In this document: positions 1 to 32,775 of the stretch, piece after piece
How the letters are laid out: every line of letters begins with the position of its first letter
How positions within the stretch are numbered: position 1 is the first letter of the stretch
NCBI GenBank assembly: GCA_963693365.1
Contig: CAVNZM010000011.1
Location: forward strand, 1,984,001 to 2,048,000
Direction of reading: 5' to 3'
From: Amoebidium appalachense
Taxonomy: Eukaryota; Ichthyosporea
Length of the DNA: 64,000 bases
Program-made: the position numbers and the translations under genes
The notes under the pieces: model-generated
What the model saw: only the letters and a program-made list of their open reading frames with translations
What the model was told of the DNA's origin: nothing
The model's database searches: none

Positions 1-85
1 TTAACTTGTTCCTCTCAATCATAACCACACACACACCCACAACCAGTAACACACCTCACACCCCTCCCCTCCTCCCTCCCCCCAG

Positions 86-9142
<9,057 letters not shown>

Positions 9143-9839
9143 AATTCAATGTCTGTTTCAACACGTGTGTGTGTGCATGCAATGTAGTGTGTATGTGCGC
9201 TAGTTGATATGATCTGTTATTAGTTTAGCATCTTTACTTCTGTTGAGGTGAGAGGGAGAGAGAGAGAGGGGGGGGGGGGGGGGGGGGGGGGGGGAGGAGC
9301 TGGTGTGATCTAGTTTTGCCAACTTCTGGGGAGGTGGGGGTGGATCCGGGGGCCCCCGGGGCGGGGACCTGATTAGAATATGTAACTTACATATGAACAT
9401 GAACAATCTGCTTACGTGTCATATTGACTGCACGGTTGCACGGGCATGGTGCACGTGTGCTTTTACGTCACCACGCCAGTACGAACACAACACGTCGAAA
9501 ATCATACGACGTGCTTGCCGAATTTAGACCTATCTATCTTTATATGAACTGTTTTTTATTTTGTATGGAAACATCGAAAGCCATGTAACATCCTTTTTGG
9601 TGCACACGGTTCTTTCTTATTCTTTTTAATCGAAAATAAACCCATTCAAATAAACCCACCAAAGATTATAATAGTGGATTCAGTATTGACGTCAGCTCCT
9701 CCCTCCCGGGCTTCCGAGAACTGAAGCGCTCTCACACGCCATTCTTTACTCTCCCCTATACCACAAAAAATTTCTGCTAACTCCACACATTGCACACTAG
9801 TGTAGAGCACACCCGTACGTCACCCACATGCATGACCCT

Positions 9840-9881
<42 letters not shown>

Positions 9882-10348
9882 TCTCGATCTTAGCCACACA
9901 TGTAAAATTAGGAGGCTTACATCCCTACACAGAGACGTACGACACAAACGTGCACCGGATTTCGGAAGCCACACAATCAGGGGACTATACTAGAACCATC
10001 CTGGTGGCCCTATGTACGCATAAACGTTGGCAGGCTGGTCCATTTTTATTCTCGTTAATCGGAATCGCTAGCATACATTCCAAGGGTCATACTCTTACTT
10101 GCCTCACTCTGCGTCATTCGACCAACTATTACATTACAACTCGCCAAGCTAACTCGCCATGTACTTCCATGTGGTACTCATCAACGAATAAAATGAGAAA
10201 GCCATAGCCCATTCATCCAAATGCCATCTACTGGTCTAGCATGGTCAGACCCTAAGGGGCCATTTATCTCCTAACTTCACTCCTAGCAGTCCAGCTGCCT
10301 AGTCATCGCTACCGCATCATACGTCACCACCAAGAACAGACTACTGCA
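9143..10348. other. Convergent intergenic region between formin and DEP gene
   Basis: This holds the presumed 3' UTRs of the two convergent genes, a G tract (9271-9294) and a long C tract (about 9841-9879). A minus-strand AATAAA (TTTATT at 10045-10050) lies about 300 bp past the DEP stop and is a candidate poly(A) signal for that gene. No coding region was recognised. Confidence 0.6.
9635..9654 (+). promoter_or_regulatory. Tandem poly(A) signals of the formin gene
   Basis: Two AATAAA hexamers (9635-9640 and 9649-9654) lie about 500 bp after the formin TAA in otherwise non-coding sequence. They are good candidates for 3'-end formation; no cDNA evidence is available here. Confidence 0.55.
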
Positions 10349-11252
10349 CTAACCCCCATACACCAACACGTGAACTAAACACGCAGTCAAAACAGCACAC
10401 ACGGCTCTTAAAGCATGCTTCGTTGTATCAGGGGTCATGCCAAACAGGGATAAGTCCCCATTTGGATGAATGTCTACTATATACGGTCGTGGTATGGTCT
10501 CCCCCCTGCTCTTTAACTCTTGGCGGTACCACTCTGTTTCTGCCGTGTGCTTTGCATAGAGCCCCGTGTTGTGGAAACGTGCCCCGGCACTCGGCTCCTC
10601 TTCAATATCGAATCTGCAGAGGGGATTGGCAAACGAATGATTAGTATCTGCAGTAGGCACATATAAACGATGCTATTAATAGTATATGCCACAGGAATAT
10701 GCAAACGATTTAAAACATCTAGCGACCATATTGGTATCGTGTTAAAGATGTGTGCCTGTCCGGGGCCATGCACGTGTTTGGTCGTTGGCAAAAGGCAGCG
10801 GTCATCCTCATGTATAACCCTACACAATTGCTCACAGGCCAAGTGAAAAGAACGCATGGCCGCGGGTGCTCAGGGAGACAGAAATGGGAAAGGGCTCGTG
10901 GGGTGGGTTTGAGCCGGGGCCCGGAGCCCCCCGGGGGGAGGGGGGGTTTAACATAACAATGTGTTTAAGTTTGAACAATGCACCAGCGCGATCCCCATAG
11001 CTGACATGCCTGTCACAAGTACCTGGGAGGTATGTATCATGCATGGTCGTGTGTGTGCGTGTGTCTATGTGTGTGCGTGCAATGTGCGTGTCTTTTTTGT
11101 TGTTGTCGTTGTCGTTGTGTGAGTGTGCGTGCGTGCGTGTGTGTGCGTGCGTGCGTGTGCGTGTGCGTGTGCCTTCTTCGTTTTTTTTATTTTCTTTTTT
11201 CTTTTCTTTTTCTTTTTTTCCCCCGGGGGGGGGGGGGGGGGGGGGGGGGGGA

Positions 11253-11318
<66 letters not shown>

Positions 11319-11490
11319 TACATTTGGTGTGTGTCTAATAGCAGCTGGCCCAGGGCTTGTGCCTGCTTGTCCTTTTCCAACCCTGTGGCCTGCAGCAACC
11401 AGCCCACCAACTCTCCACCCGAAAAATACTTCAGCTCCCTCTTGCGGTTGTCTGCAATGTGTGTTTCATTGTGTGTGTGTGTGTGTGTGT

Positions 11491-11530
<40 letters not shown>

Positions 11531-12244
11531 TGAATGCGTCAAAAAGTACGAAGTACACAAGAACAAACGGATAACACGATGCAGAATGCAAGCCATACAT
11601 AAAGAGTATGCATAATAAGCAGAGCCCATCCTCAGGGGGGGCCCACGTCATCCACAGTACCCGAGTTTCGACCTATTCCCCTCGTTAACGAAACCCAACT
11701 CAGATACTGTTTCACTTGAACATGAGTAGGTCACCCGTCTTGATCAGAGACGATCAGGGTTGCTTATGTAGGCAAGGGCAGTGGGAAAGGCCGGGGGTTA
11801 AAGTTGCAGCAGTAAGCAGAAGCAAGAAAAATATAGATAGGAACTCAGGAGACGGGGCTTCTAGGAAGCTCCCCCGTCGATACCTAAGTCGATAGGGGGG
11901 ATAAAGGTTGGGTTTGGGTTACAGTGTGAGAAGTATTGATAATCATGACGACGGAAAACACGATGCAGGTTTTGCAAAAACGAGCAGGCACAAACAAGTA
12001 CACATTATTAGCAGAAAACATCCTTGAAGGGGCTCCGAGTAATTCCCCCCCTCCCCCTCCTTCCCCCCCCTCCCCGTCCGGGGGGCAGGGGGATTAGTCG
12101 GAGCCCCCTTTGAGGATATTTTCTGCTTCTAATGCGCGAGGGGGAGGGGGGGGGGGATTGGTGTCACATCACGAGAACATGCCTGGATTAGAAGGAATAG
12201 GGGGGTTGTGTGTGTCGGGGAACAGAAGGGTGTGTGTGTGTGTG

Positions 12245-12280
<36 letters not shown>

Positions 12281-13222
12281 AGATGACACAACAGGGGAAC
12301 TGTGGGGAGTAGGGTATCAAATGAATGGCATCTCAATCTCTTTTTGGGGGGGAAAAGAAAAAATGGCGGGGGAGAGGGGGGGGGGGGGGGGAGTTCCCAC
12401 CTGTCCTGGTGTGGTTGGGCTGAAAACCATGGTGGAATTGGGCCACGGCTGCCTTCATGACGTCATTCTTATTGGTACCCCCCGTCGAAAAATCCCCACT
12501 GTTTCTCTTTTTCATCCCTGCCGGTGGTTTGTGATTAGATATGCATCACGTGCATATGTAATGATTCAGTTTGCACAAAGAAAATTACAGACGGGGCTGA
12601 AAACCAGTAACAAATAATAAAGAGCAGAAGTAGTAACCAAGTTACGGCCCTTGGCTCATTCCTGTATAGGCCGAAGGGGAACTTCTAGTCTTATCGTACT
12701 CTTATTCTCCGGGTGGTTGAAATGAAAAACATTTGTAAGACCAGAGAGGTGGAAAGGGGGAGGCAAAACGGGGGAGGCGAGACGGGGGGTTTTTTTTTTT
12801 CCTGTGTGTGTGTGTGTCGGTGTGTGTGGGTGTGTGGGTGTGTGTTGTGTGTGTTTGTGTGTGTGTGTGTGGGGGGGGGGGGACAAACCAAAATAGAGAG
12901 GAAACCAGCAATCTAAAGGAGGGCAGAGTTATGGAGCAAGATTCTTTTTTTTTTTTTGGGGGGGGGGGGGGGGAGGGGGGCGGGGGCGGGGGGGGGAGGG
13001 GAGGCACCAACTGGGGGGTAACATGCAAGGAAGGGGAAGGGGAGGAGGGGGGGGGGGGGGGGGGGGGGGGAGCTGTCACAGAAAGCAACATACCCACGTT
13101 AACGGAAAGAAAGGGCTCTTCCTTTGGGCTGACAAAGCGGTAGAACAATTTGTCGTCTTTAAACGTGTGGTCTTTGGTCACGTGTTCGATGTAGCCCTCC
13201 TGCACTAGCAGGTTGCCTAGTC

Positions 13223-13306
<84 letters not shown>

Positions 13307-13462
13307 GTGGGTGGGTGGGTGGGTGGGTGGGTGGGTGTGGGTGGGTGTGTGTGTGTGGGGGGGGGGGGGGGGGGGGGGGGGGGAGGGAGGGACGGAGGGA
13401 GGGGAGATGGGAAGGGGATGCAACAAAACATAAGATAGTGGCTTTTCTTTTCTGTTCTTTTT

Positions 13463-13507
<45 letters not shown>

Positions 13508-14031
13508 TTGAATGCGTCAAAAAGTACGAAGTACACAAGAACAAACGGATAACACGATGCAGAATGCAAGCCATACATAAAGAGTATGCATAATAAGCAG
13601 AGCCCATCCTCAGGGGGGGCCCACGTCATCCACAGTACCCGAGTTTCGACCTATTCCCCTCGTTAACGAAACCCAACTCAGATACTGTTTCACTGGGGGA
13701 CTCGCAGACACTCCTAAAAGTGCATATTCGAAAAAAGTAATACAGAGCGAAGAGAATGCAAATGTATTGGAACGTCCTGCGGGAAGACGTTCGTGCTGGA
13801 ATTGAGATAGGGAAATCTCGAACGATCGAGAATTGGAGAGTTAAAGGGAGCTTGTTGGGGGAGTGGAGGTGATGCACATCAATACGGGCAGGTTGCGTCA
13901 AAGTGGAGCGGAATCCCCCGTTCCCCCCCCCCCCCCACCCCACCCCACTCCACCCCACCCCACCCCCGTGTCTGTCCCTCTTAACCTTCCCCACCTCCCC
14001 CTTCCCCACTCAACCTTAAAGAAAAATGCGC

Positions 14032-14065
<34 letters not shown>

Positions 14066-14313
14066 GGGGGGGGGGGGAGGCGGAGGGGGAGGGGGGGTAC
14101 GGAGGGGAAAGAGGTTAATGCTCGCCCTTCTAGAGCCTCCCCTTCCACCACCACCACCACCTCGGTTCTAAACCTGTCCCCTCAGTGGTCCCTTTTTCTC
14201 ACAGTTAACATCCATGCACACAAACGGTACCCAGCTCCCTCCCTCCCTGCCCCTCGCCCTACCTCCCCCTGCCCACCTTCCTACCCCTCACCCTCCCTCT
14301 CCCTCTTTCCCGC

Positions 14314-14344
<31 letters not shown>

Positions 14345-14602
14345 GTCCCCCTATTGTGCGCGCCAACTATGTGGTAGTCTGTTCGTGCATATGCGTACCC
14401 ATTTGCCACAAGAACCCATCACGCACGCCCTAAAAACCTACCTTATTGCGTCCTCTCTATCCTGGGCATATCCATTATCGATCATAGCTGAAACCGCCTC
14501 GCAGCCCACGAAACAGTCTCTATATGTCACAAAACGGTATTTTCGGTTGCGTATATCCAATCTCTCACGCAGAGACTCACAAAGCTCCCGTGAGTTCGCC
14601 AT
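10349..14602 (-). CDS. Tandem DEP-domain protein (DEPTOR/P-Rex-like N-terminal module)
   Basis: DEP domains bind membranes and GPCR or RGS partners, and in DEPTOR contact mTOR. Minus-strand exons are 14602-14442, 13221-13094, 11451-11322 and 10613-10349; phases join exactly, giving 227 residues. The start ATG sits in CACCATGG, a strong initiation context. DEP1 (about residues 20-97) includes TYRDCFVGCEAVSAMI, DREDAIRLGNLLVQEGYIEH and TFKDDKLFYRFV. DEP2 (about 98-165) includes FSGGELVGWLLQATGL and ALGQLLLDTHQIFDIEEE. DEP2 lacks the usual LFYRF end, so it is divergent. The tail holds RPYIVDIHPNGDLSLFGM. There is no PDZ or GEF domain, so this is shorter than DEPTOR or P-Rex. The C-terminus is the least certain part: a GTGTGT donor near the end could lead to further exons. 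Convergent with the formin. Confidence 0.82.
11529..11780 (-). mobile_element. SINE-like repeat, copy A (DEP gene intron 2)
   Basis: On the minus strand it begins near ACATAAGCAACCCTG, has an A-box-like TATCTGAGTTGG and a B-box-like AGGTCGAAACTC, and ends GCATTCAAAC running into a C tract (G tract 11493-11528 on +) and then CA repeats. Shares its body with the copies near 13.5, 47.8, 48.2 and 49.5 kb. Confidence 0.75.
12007..12133. repeat. Foldback (inverted-repeat) element in DEP gene intron 2
   Basis: Left arm 12007-12050 (ATTAGCAGAAAACATCC, then GGGGCTCCGAGTAATTCCCCC) is mirrored by right arm 12087-12133 (GGGGGATTAGTCGGAGCCCC, then GGATATTTTCTGC). The arms pair over about 40 bp around a C-rich loop. 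Could be a small MITE or a hairpin-forming repeat; no clear target duplication was seen. Confidence 0.75.
13230..13420. repeat. (TG)n, (GGGT)n and poly(G) in DEP gene intron 1
   Basis: Pure TG from about 13230 to 13304, then GGGT/GGTG repeats, then a G run with A interruptions to about 13410. On the gene's sense strand this is CA and C-rich. Confidence 0.95.
13506..13694 (-). mobile_element. SINE-like repeat, copy B (DEP gene intron 1), 5' truncated
   Basis: Base-for-base the same as copy A over about 188 bp (13507-13694 versus 11529-11716). On its sense (minus) strand the 3' end runs ...GCATTCAAAA, then a long C run, then a run of about 16 A (plus-strand T 13457-13472, G 13473-13505). It is truncated just before the A-box side. 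Confidence 0.8.
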
Positions 14603-16066
14603 GGTGAGCAACTGGGATGTAAATAAGAAGCACAAGACTGAGGTTCCCTGGGAAATTCCCTTTGGCAAGGTCTATGCAAGTGCCGTTGGCTGAAAACATC
14701 GACCCTGAGAAACCAGTCCAGCTCCGTGTGGGTGGAACCTTATAGTGAGATCTAAGGGGAAGGCACACAGATCACAGGGATGTCTGTGTGTGTGTTCTGT
14801 GCCGGGTATGTATCCGTTATAAGCACTATTCCTGCCTATGCACATATGCAACTGAGTTGGTTTCATAAAGGCTTTCGGCAAAAAAATATCGATTTTTTTT
14901 GCCAAGTTTTGGGACGCTCTTGCATGTTGGCCCTCTGAACACACGGCCTTGGCGCAGGAGATTAGTGTAACGTCATCGATTTTAGATTACAATAATGCGG
15001 TCATACATTATGATAGCGTTTCCCCTTCTTATTCAGTTCAAACATAGCAAGAATTAACTGCAAGTTGAAGACCGTAGGGCACAACTAACAGAAATAACAA
15101 TAACATTCATGCAGTAAAAACATACGGTACATATTATATACAAACTTTCAAACATATATCCTATGGCATTTTCTACTACTGGCCGCTCACAGTGGCCGCG
15201 AGGCGAGCTCGAGTGCCAGCTCCTCCTCCTCAACTACCTCATATGTAGCCTACAAAGATCTGCCTCTGTTCTGTAGCTAGCCAGGTCGAGCATCCTGAGT
15301 TGCTGCAATATCAGCAAGAAATAAGAGTGGGTCAACGCTGATCGTGTTTGTTGGTGAGGCTCGAGTACTACTGCTTGTGTCGTTATTGCCAGCCTTTTCC
15401 TTCTCTTACCTCTCGTGATCGCACATGACAGTTGCTTGGTTTTTTTCTCGCTCTAGCTGGCGTGTATGCTACCACACTGGGTTTCTTGATTTTCGCAGTA
15501 CCCATGCAGGCTGCAACCTCGCTCAGCATATGCTGCATTAGATGTCAAAGTCGTGCTAGGCCCTTCCGACTTCTGAAAGGCAATCCGCCTCACCCCCCCC
15601 CCCCCCCCCCCCCCTCCACTGTAACTCTCTTCCTCTCTTGCCCCCATCCTTTCTCTCCCTTTCTAACTCACTGCTCTCGTCCAGTGTCACACTCACACAT
15701 ACATAAACTCTCACGCTGTCCCCGCTCCCTCCTCCCTCTCCCTCCCGGGGGCTCCCTCCGTCCGTCCCCGGTCTTTCCTCTCTCCCTTCCCTCCTCCCCC
15801 CCCCCCCCTCCCCCCTGCCCTCCGCCCCCCGTCCCTCAACCCTATCATGGAATATATACTCCCTCCTGTTCCCCTTTTGTTTCTTTCTTCCTTCAGGCTC
15901 TGTGTCTGTCGATGCAGAAACCCCCCTACAAAGAACTTCCCATACTAGTCTTCGACACAACCCCTGTCCCCCCCCCCCCCCCCGCCCCTCTCTAAAGCTT
16001 CCCCTGCCTTTCGAGGGATCTCTCTCGGCCTATACTCTCGCTCTGTCCCCCCATTCCTCCTCCGGA

Positions 16067-16068
<2 letters not shown>

Positions 16069-16143
<75 letters not shown>

Positions 16144-16443
16144 CTCTCTCTCTATAGCTATCTCTCTCTCTCTCCCCTCTCGCTCTGACCCCCTCCCTCC
16201 TCCCTCCCTCCCGAGCCCGGCTGTCCCCCTCTCTCTTCTCTCTCCTCCGCTTTCTGTCTCTCTATCTCCCTCCCTCCTATGCCTCTTCCCTCCCCCCCCC
16301 CCCCCCAGGCCCTGTGTTTGTTGACGCACGCAACCCCCATACAAAGAAGCTCATCTCGAAATTCCCTCCCCACCACCCCCCTCTCCCCCTGCCTCCCTCC
16401 CTCCCTCCCCCCTCCCTTTCCTCACACACGCACACTCTCGCCG

Positions 16444-16508
<65 letters not shown>
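16069..16508. repeat. (CT)n microsatellites
   Basis: Long CT runs at about 16069-16141 and 16447-16508 separated by C/T-rich spacer. Leu-Ser and Arg-Glu frames across them are artefacts. Confidence 0.95.
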
Positions 16509-16509
<1 letters not shown>

Positions 16510-16671
16510 CCTCTCTCTCCCTCTCTTTCTCTCTCTCTCTTTCCCTTTCTGTCTCTCTCGCTCTCGCTCTCCCCCGCCCCCCTCTCTCGCCCCCCCCCTC
16601 CCCTCCTCCGCTTTATTTGGCACAGACGGCCCAGTTTTGCTGTTGTTTTGGACTGGCGCATAAGTCTTCAG

Positions 16672-16940
16672 CTGGGCCACATGAAGGGGCTTGGGTTCCA
16701 TCCTGAAGTTTCGCAGGGATCAGTGTTCACATTGTTTGGTATATTATTTTCACAGGCCGCTTTAGAGGTGCGTGTTCACCTTAGTTACAGCATATAATGA
16801 TGAACTTACGCTGGGCCACATGAAGGTGCTTGGGTTCCATCCTGAAGTTCGCAGGGATCAGTGTTCACATTGTTTGGTATATTATTTTCAAAGGCCGCTT
16901 TAGAGGTGCGTGTTTACCTTAGTTACAGCATATAATGATG
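16672..16940. repeat. 139-bp direct tandem duplication
   Basis: The segment starting CTGGGCCACATGAAGG at 16672 is repeated at 16811 through CAGCATATAATGATG, with only a few differences (for example TTTCGC against TTCGC, CACAGG against CAAAGG). No coding meaning was seen. Confidence 0.9.
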
Positions 16941-18418
16941 TAAGTTCAGAGTCTTCACACAGAGACGGGCCCAAGTAAGAAATTCGCACACACGTTCAGA
17001 ATCAAGCTGGCTGTCTTCCCTTTCAGTGTGCCTCATCTACGGTCGGGTGTGTAAAAATCATTGTGTTTGCGCCTATTTTTTTGTTATTGTTCTTTAAAAC
17101 AAGCACGCGTAGGTGAGTAGTAGTAAAGTAAAAGCTTTGAAGTGAGTGACCCGGCACTGCTCGTATTCAGGCATGTTTACGGGAGGCGCCAGTATGTAAC
17201 TACACGATCTTCGCCCACGCTTTATTGTAATCTTGAAAGTGGCTCACGAGTGACGTTCAGCACCAAGGGCGTGTGTTCAGAGGGCCGTGATTTGGCGGGT
17301 ACACGGCCATCGAACAGGGTGCGTATGCCCGGCCGGTGAGCCATGGCTCACCCACTATGACGTACTGATGACGCCATCCGATCTACGCCATAATGACGTC
17401 ATATAATGTACATTTTAGTTCATAGTTGATTTTTCTATGTTTTATTATATTATCAGAACCTGCGTGAGACCGTAACATAGTCGTTAAGGTGTGTAGCAAC
17501 CATGTAAGCATTTCTCAGTCCCTCGTGCATGCTATCCGCCGTTGTTGTACTGTGTGGGTGTGCACATGACGTGCTCCAAAAAAGGGCATCCCATATATGG
17601 CAAAATTAACCTCTAGAGGACCGGACTAATTGATTCTACTGGCTGCCGGTTGGGACCTAAACAACTCTATTGCGACTCAAAATCGATATAAAAGCTCAAA
17701 TAAATTGCATATGCCGACAGGTACATGTCTTATCTACATACGTTACTAAGATGGTTTGTGGAAAATAACATTATTTCACATTCATAATACTTTTATATCT
17801 GTTTCTGAAGTGACTTTTGAGATTTTGAGACAATCTTGGAGTTGTCATCGAATGTCGACTGAGCCGGCCAATCATGTTTTGGCATTTGGAGCCATTTTCA
17901 GAATGGTCCAATCAGAAGAGTGCATTGACAGCATTTCGATGTCGTCATTGACTCGTCAAATCGGCAAGCACCCTGTGTAGTTACACCATATACAAAGTAT
18001 CGTTTTTAGAGTAAAGTTCAAAAAAAATTGCATAAGACGAAGGACAAGTGTATATTCTAATCTCGTGCAATTTTTTTTGGTTAGTTTCTATCAACTTCAT
18101 GTTCACATTAGGGCACAAACTGACTCGTATCGATATCAGTTGACTAGATGTCGATCTCGTGGAAATTACGGATCTGAACAGGTTAATATGAGCGCTTGAT
18201 ATTATCAGCCTTGGCGACTCGAGCCACTCAGCACTGGTGACGTCTGCATTTCCCTCAAAATTGATGTCATGTTTACGTCATTTTTTAAAGGTATCACACT
18301 GTGAAGCCGACATAGACCTTAAGGTCCCCTTAATTCTGGACGCTGCCCCTCCCTTCTGCCCCCCCCCCTCCCCCCCCCCCCCCCCCCCCACCACCACCAC
18401 CACCCTCTTCGCTCCTCG

Positions 18419-18459
<41 letters not shown>

Positions 18460-18671
18460 ACCCATTTAACCAATCACAGGAATTGAAAAATCGCCTCAAC
18501 CGCTGCCCCTCCCTCTACTCGCGACCGGCATCTAATCTCTGGTTTTTCTTCGGCATAAGGCCCATCTTGAAAAGATGAAAAGACAAATGGGATACATCAA
18601 TTTTGGCCAAGTTGGACTGGAAAGGGGAGAGGCTAGGCTGGTGGTGGCGTGCCCCTCCCTCCTGCCCCCCT

Positions 18672-18705
<34 letters not shown>

Positions 18706-20029
18706 CCCCAACCAACCACCTACCCACCCACCACCATCACCACCACCACCAAATAAAATATTGGAGAGGAGCAGATCTGGGCGAGGCGGGTTTCCTTCCC
18801 CCTAACCCTGCCTCCCCCTTCCGAGTCCGAAACTCCCCCCCCCCCCCCCCCCCCTCATGACCATACCTCTCCTATCCATAGATCCCTATCCAGTATAATC
18901 TAGAGAGACGGGGGTTTGGGGGGTCCCACATGTATGCTTTTTTCTTGTTCATTGGCTGTGACACACCCTCCAATGAAACCCTTGAATTCCTCTTTTGCCC
19001 ACCTCTTCTTTTCCCTTGACGATCACGTGCCACCCTCTCCCCCCCACCCACCCAACTTCTACTTTTTTTAAGTTAATCCGAGGTGCTGTGAACGTTAGCA
19101 CGGCAGTTTGTAAATGTTATCACAGATGATGCATGATGCAGTAGTGTATGATACTTGTGTGCACTCTCTGTCCATCTGAGCTAGACGGTATACACCCGGT
19201 GGCCAAGGTTGCCTGTGCCTTCTACGTATCACCCTCCAGCCACACATCTATGTCAGAACACCTTTATGTGAAATACAATAACTTCAGCTGCAGCTGCTAA
19301 CCAGGCAGACAAAAGAAGTAAATGAAACAAAATTGATTTTGAAGTGTGGTAAGGGTGTGTTTCTGAGCAGGTGCCGTTTTCAGAGTCTCCATATAATTAG
19401 GTTAGGCCCCTGTTACAAACAGGGAAAGGTGCTATGCCCTTTGATGCCGTATTCAACCAGATGATAAAACGTTGTAACCTTGAAAACCTATATTTCAGGC
19501 CCAAAGCTAATGCGTTGATATACGAAACAAAAAGATTAGGCAGGTATCATGTTGAAAGTGTAAAGGGTAAACAACAACAAAAGACGGGAAAAAAAAACCC
19601 AAAAAAATCCGAAGGAAAGTTAACGATTAAAAAGATCATTATGGCTGCTTCTCATGAGACCCGTGCCAATGCCTAAAACGTAAATCCCAATACACCCAGT
19701 GTTGAACGAATTAAACTGCGTAGGTCGTATGCATACTTGTTTCCAATCTGGCTTAGTCCACATGAGCTTGCAATAAAACGAACACAAAATGTGGCCTTAC
19801 GTTTAACCCATGCACAAACACACACCGAGAGACACAGCAGACTGAGGAAGCCCAACAGGAGGCCTGCAATTGCAAGAGATCTAGGACCCGCATTCTTACA
19901 TGACCGACACATCCCATAATATCCAATAAACTCAGGCATATCCTCTATATTTCCACGCATATCTATGAATACGATTAACCTGAAGAATATGTTGAAAGCG
20001 CAAATGACTTTTCAAAACACGGTAAGGAT

Positions 20030-30992
<10,963 letters not shown>

Positions 30993-31040
30993 CTTGGAAC
31001 TCTGGGAACTCTGAGGAATGGTGAAAGTTAAGTGGTCTGT

Positions 31041-31186
31041 TGTGTTTCAGTGGCAGACGGTGGAGTGATGAGTGGCCTCGGAGCAATATTCAGAATAATT
31101 CGCTGGTTTCTACATGTGTTTCAGTGGCAGACGGTGGAGTGATGAGTGGCCTCGGAGCAATATTCAGAATAATTCGCTGGTTTCTT
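31041..31186. repeat. 74-bp tandem duplication upstream of the CH gene
   Basis: The segment beginning TGTGTTTCAGTGGCAGACGG at 31041 repeats at 31115 without visible change through CGCTGGTTTCT. It lies within 200 bp of the CH gene start, so it may be in its 5' UTR or promoter. Confidence 0.9.
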
Positions 31187-32775
31187 TGGATGCTAAGTGA
31201 AAAGACTTGAGTATTTTGCCAGGCCATCTCAAAAAGAATGCACAGCCGCGTGCATGGCACGGATATATATCCATAATGAAGCCGACAGCCACACGCGCAC
31301 TGATCTGCCTTCCCCAGAGCCATGTGCGCAGAGTAGAATACAAGCAAACCTGTACACACATCCTTTTTTATGCAGTTTCCATTAAACTATAACAGATATA
31401 GAGAAGCATTTAGTGCGTTTTATGCAGGATCTTAGCTCAATCACTGATCAATAGGCTTCAATTGCATATACCAGCTGAGATCTGGAGAAGTGTGAGTCGA
31501 CCAAAAGCCTTGCAAAAAAGCAGGCCCATGCCCGGCAACCTGCTTGTGTGTTTTCAGAACCTACCCAAAAACTATGTATGCTGTTGATTCTTATGTAAGT
31601 TTGTGTGGAAGGCTCAATATAAAACTAAACACGAGGGAATTTGTTAATTCAGTCGTAGCGCCAAACAGCATCGATGGACAGAGCAAGCTACTTGTTTACA
31701 GACTCGCAGCTCCTGACACTTACCGCAGATTGACTTATCCCTGTATAAATTTCTAATAGCTGCAGAGGATTGAGGATATAAGTAGGCAAAAACTTAGAAA
31801 AAGGTGAAAGGCTGGAAGTTGAGAAGCGAAGAACACACGACCACCAGCAAAAAGTGACAGCGTGCTGTTATATTTGCTCGAAGAACGGGGGCTGCGTGAA
31901 AATGCCTGTGATGCGCTTTCTACGAATCACATTTATGCACTAGAGGCGGGCAAAACTTATCGAACATCGTAAACGGTGCTGGTACTGCGCTGTGTATCAA
32001 CTTCTATGTATAATGCAGCATGTACCAATGCAAATAATTTTTGGGGGCATAAAATAGGGTCTTTATATGTATGTAGTTAGCGCTTCTGTGTCCATAGTTT
32101 GTATTAATAAGGCTTGGTGCGTACCTGGTGTCAACACATCAATTGCGGCAATCGCGGCTAAACTTTCAAGTCTTTCACACAGTCGTATCATGGGTAGGCT
32201 ATATCCTATTTATATCTGCCTTTTATAGGGAGTAGCACAGAGAAATACAAAATTGTAGCTTCTGTCCTGAGCAAGATTTTCCTCAAATTTTTTCGACAAT
32301 CGTGCACTCGTTATAATAGTTTTTAGACATCATCCACAAGTTGGCCCGTTCGTTTCATTGGGTGTAAATTAAACTTGCTAACGTTATTTGAGAGTACAGC
32401 GGTACAGCCTGGCCAGCATGAATAGTGAAAATATCTCAGGGATGTTAAACTGGGATATATTCACGACTTCCATTTGCAGCCCCGCCACTGAGCTGCAGCT
32501 GCATAAGGTTCGCGGGCAGGGATGTGGTGACTTGACTCGGAGTCATGACTTTAAGTCAAAAAAGCTCCTGACTTTTGCCCAGTCAAGTCGGGTCATCAGG
32601 CAGGACATATGGGTGACTTTGGAGGAGGTGGGGAGGGGGGGTGGGAGTATAAGGGGAGGGCCGGGGGGAAGGGGGAGAGGGGTCAGGAGAGGTGGGGCCC
32701 CTCTCGTCCGCCCCCTGAAAAATGTTACTATATTTAGCAGTAAGTCACTAAAGTCGTGACTCGAGTCAGACCCCC
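31187..32775. other. Non-coding flank of the CH gene
   Basis: AT-richer unique sequence with no long frame of recognised family. From about 32520 to 32770 there are many short GACT/AGTC words and a G-rich patch (32630-32700) next to the inverted end at 32780. Confidence 0.5.

Larger units (their letters stand above)
14603..20029. other. Intergenic region without a confident gene
   Basis: Upstream of the DEP gene and downstream of the CH gene. Contains C tracts (14311-14342, about 15594-15614, 18427-18459, 18672-18703), two CT tracts and two duplications listed separately. The 17-19.6 kb stretch is unique-looking AT-richer sequence with only short frames of no recognisable family. A minus frame at 19673-19960 has a hydrophobic segment but looks like 3' flank of the CH gene. 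Confidence 0.6.

Noticed and set aside
19673-19960. Minus-strand 95-residue frame with a hydrophobic segment
   Set aside because: Lies just after the CH gene stop, has no recognised family and no clear promoter; probably 3' flank.
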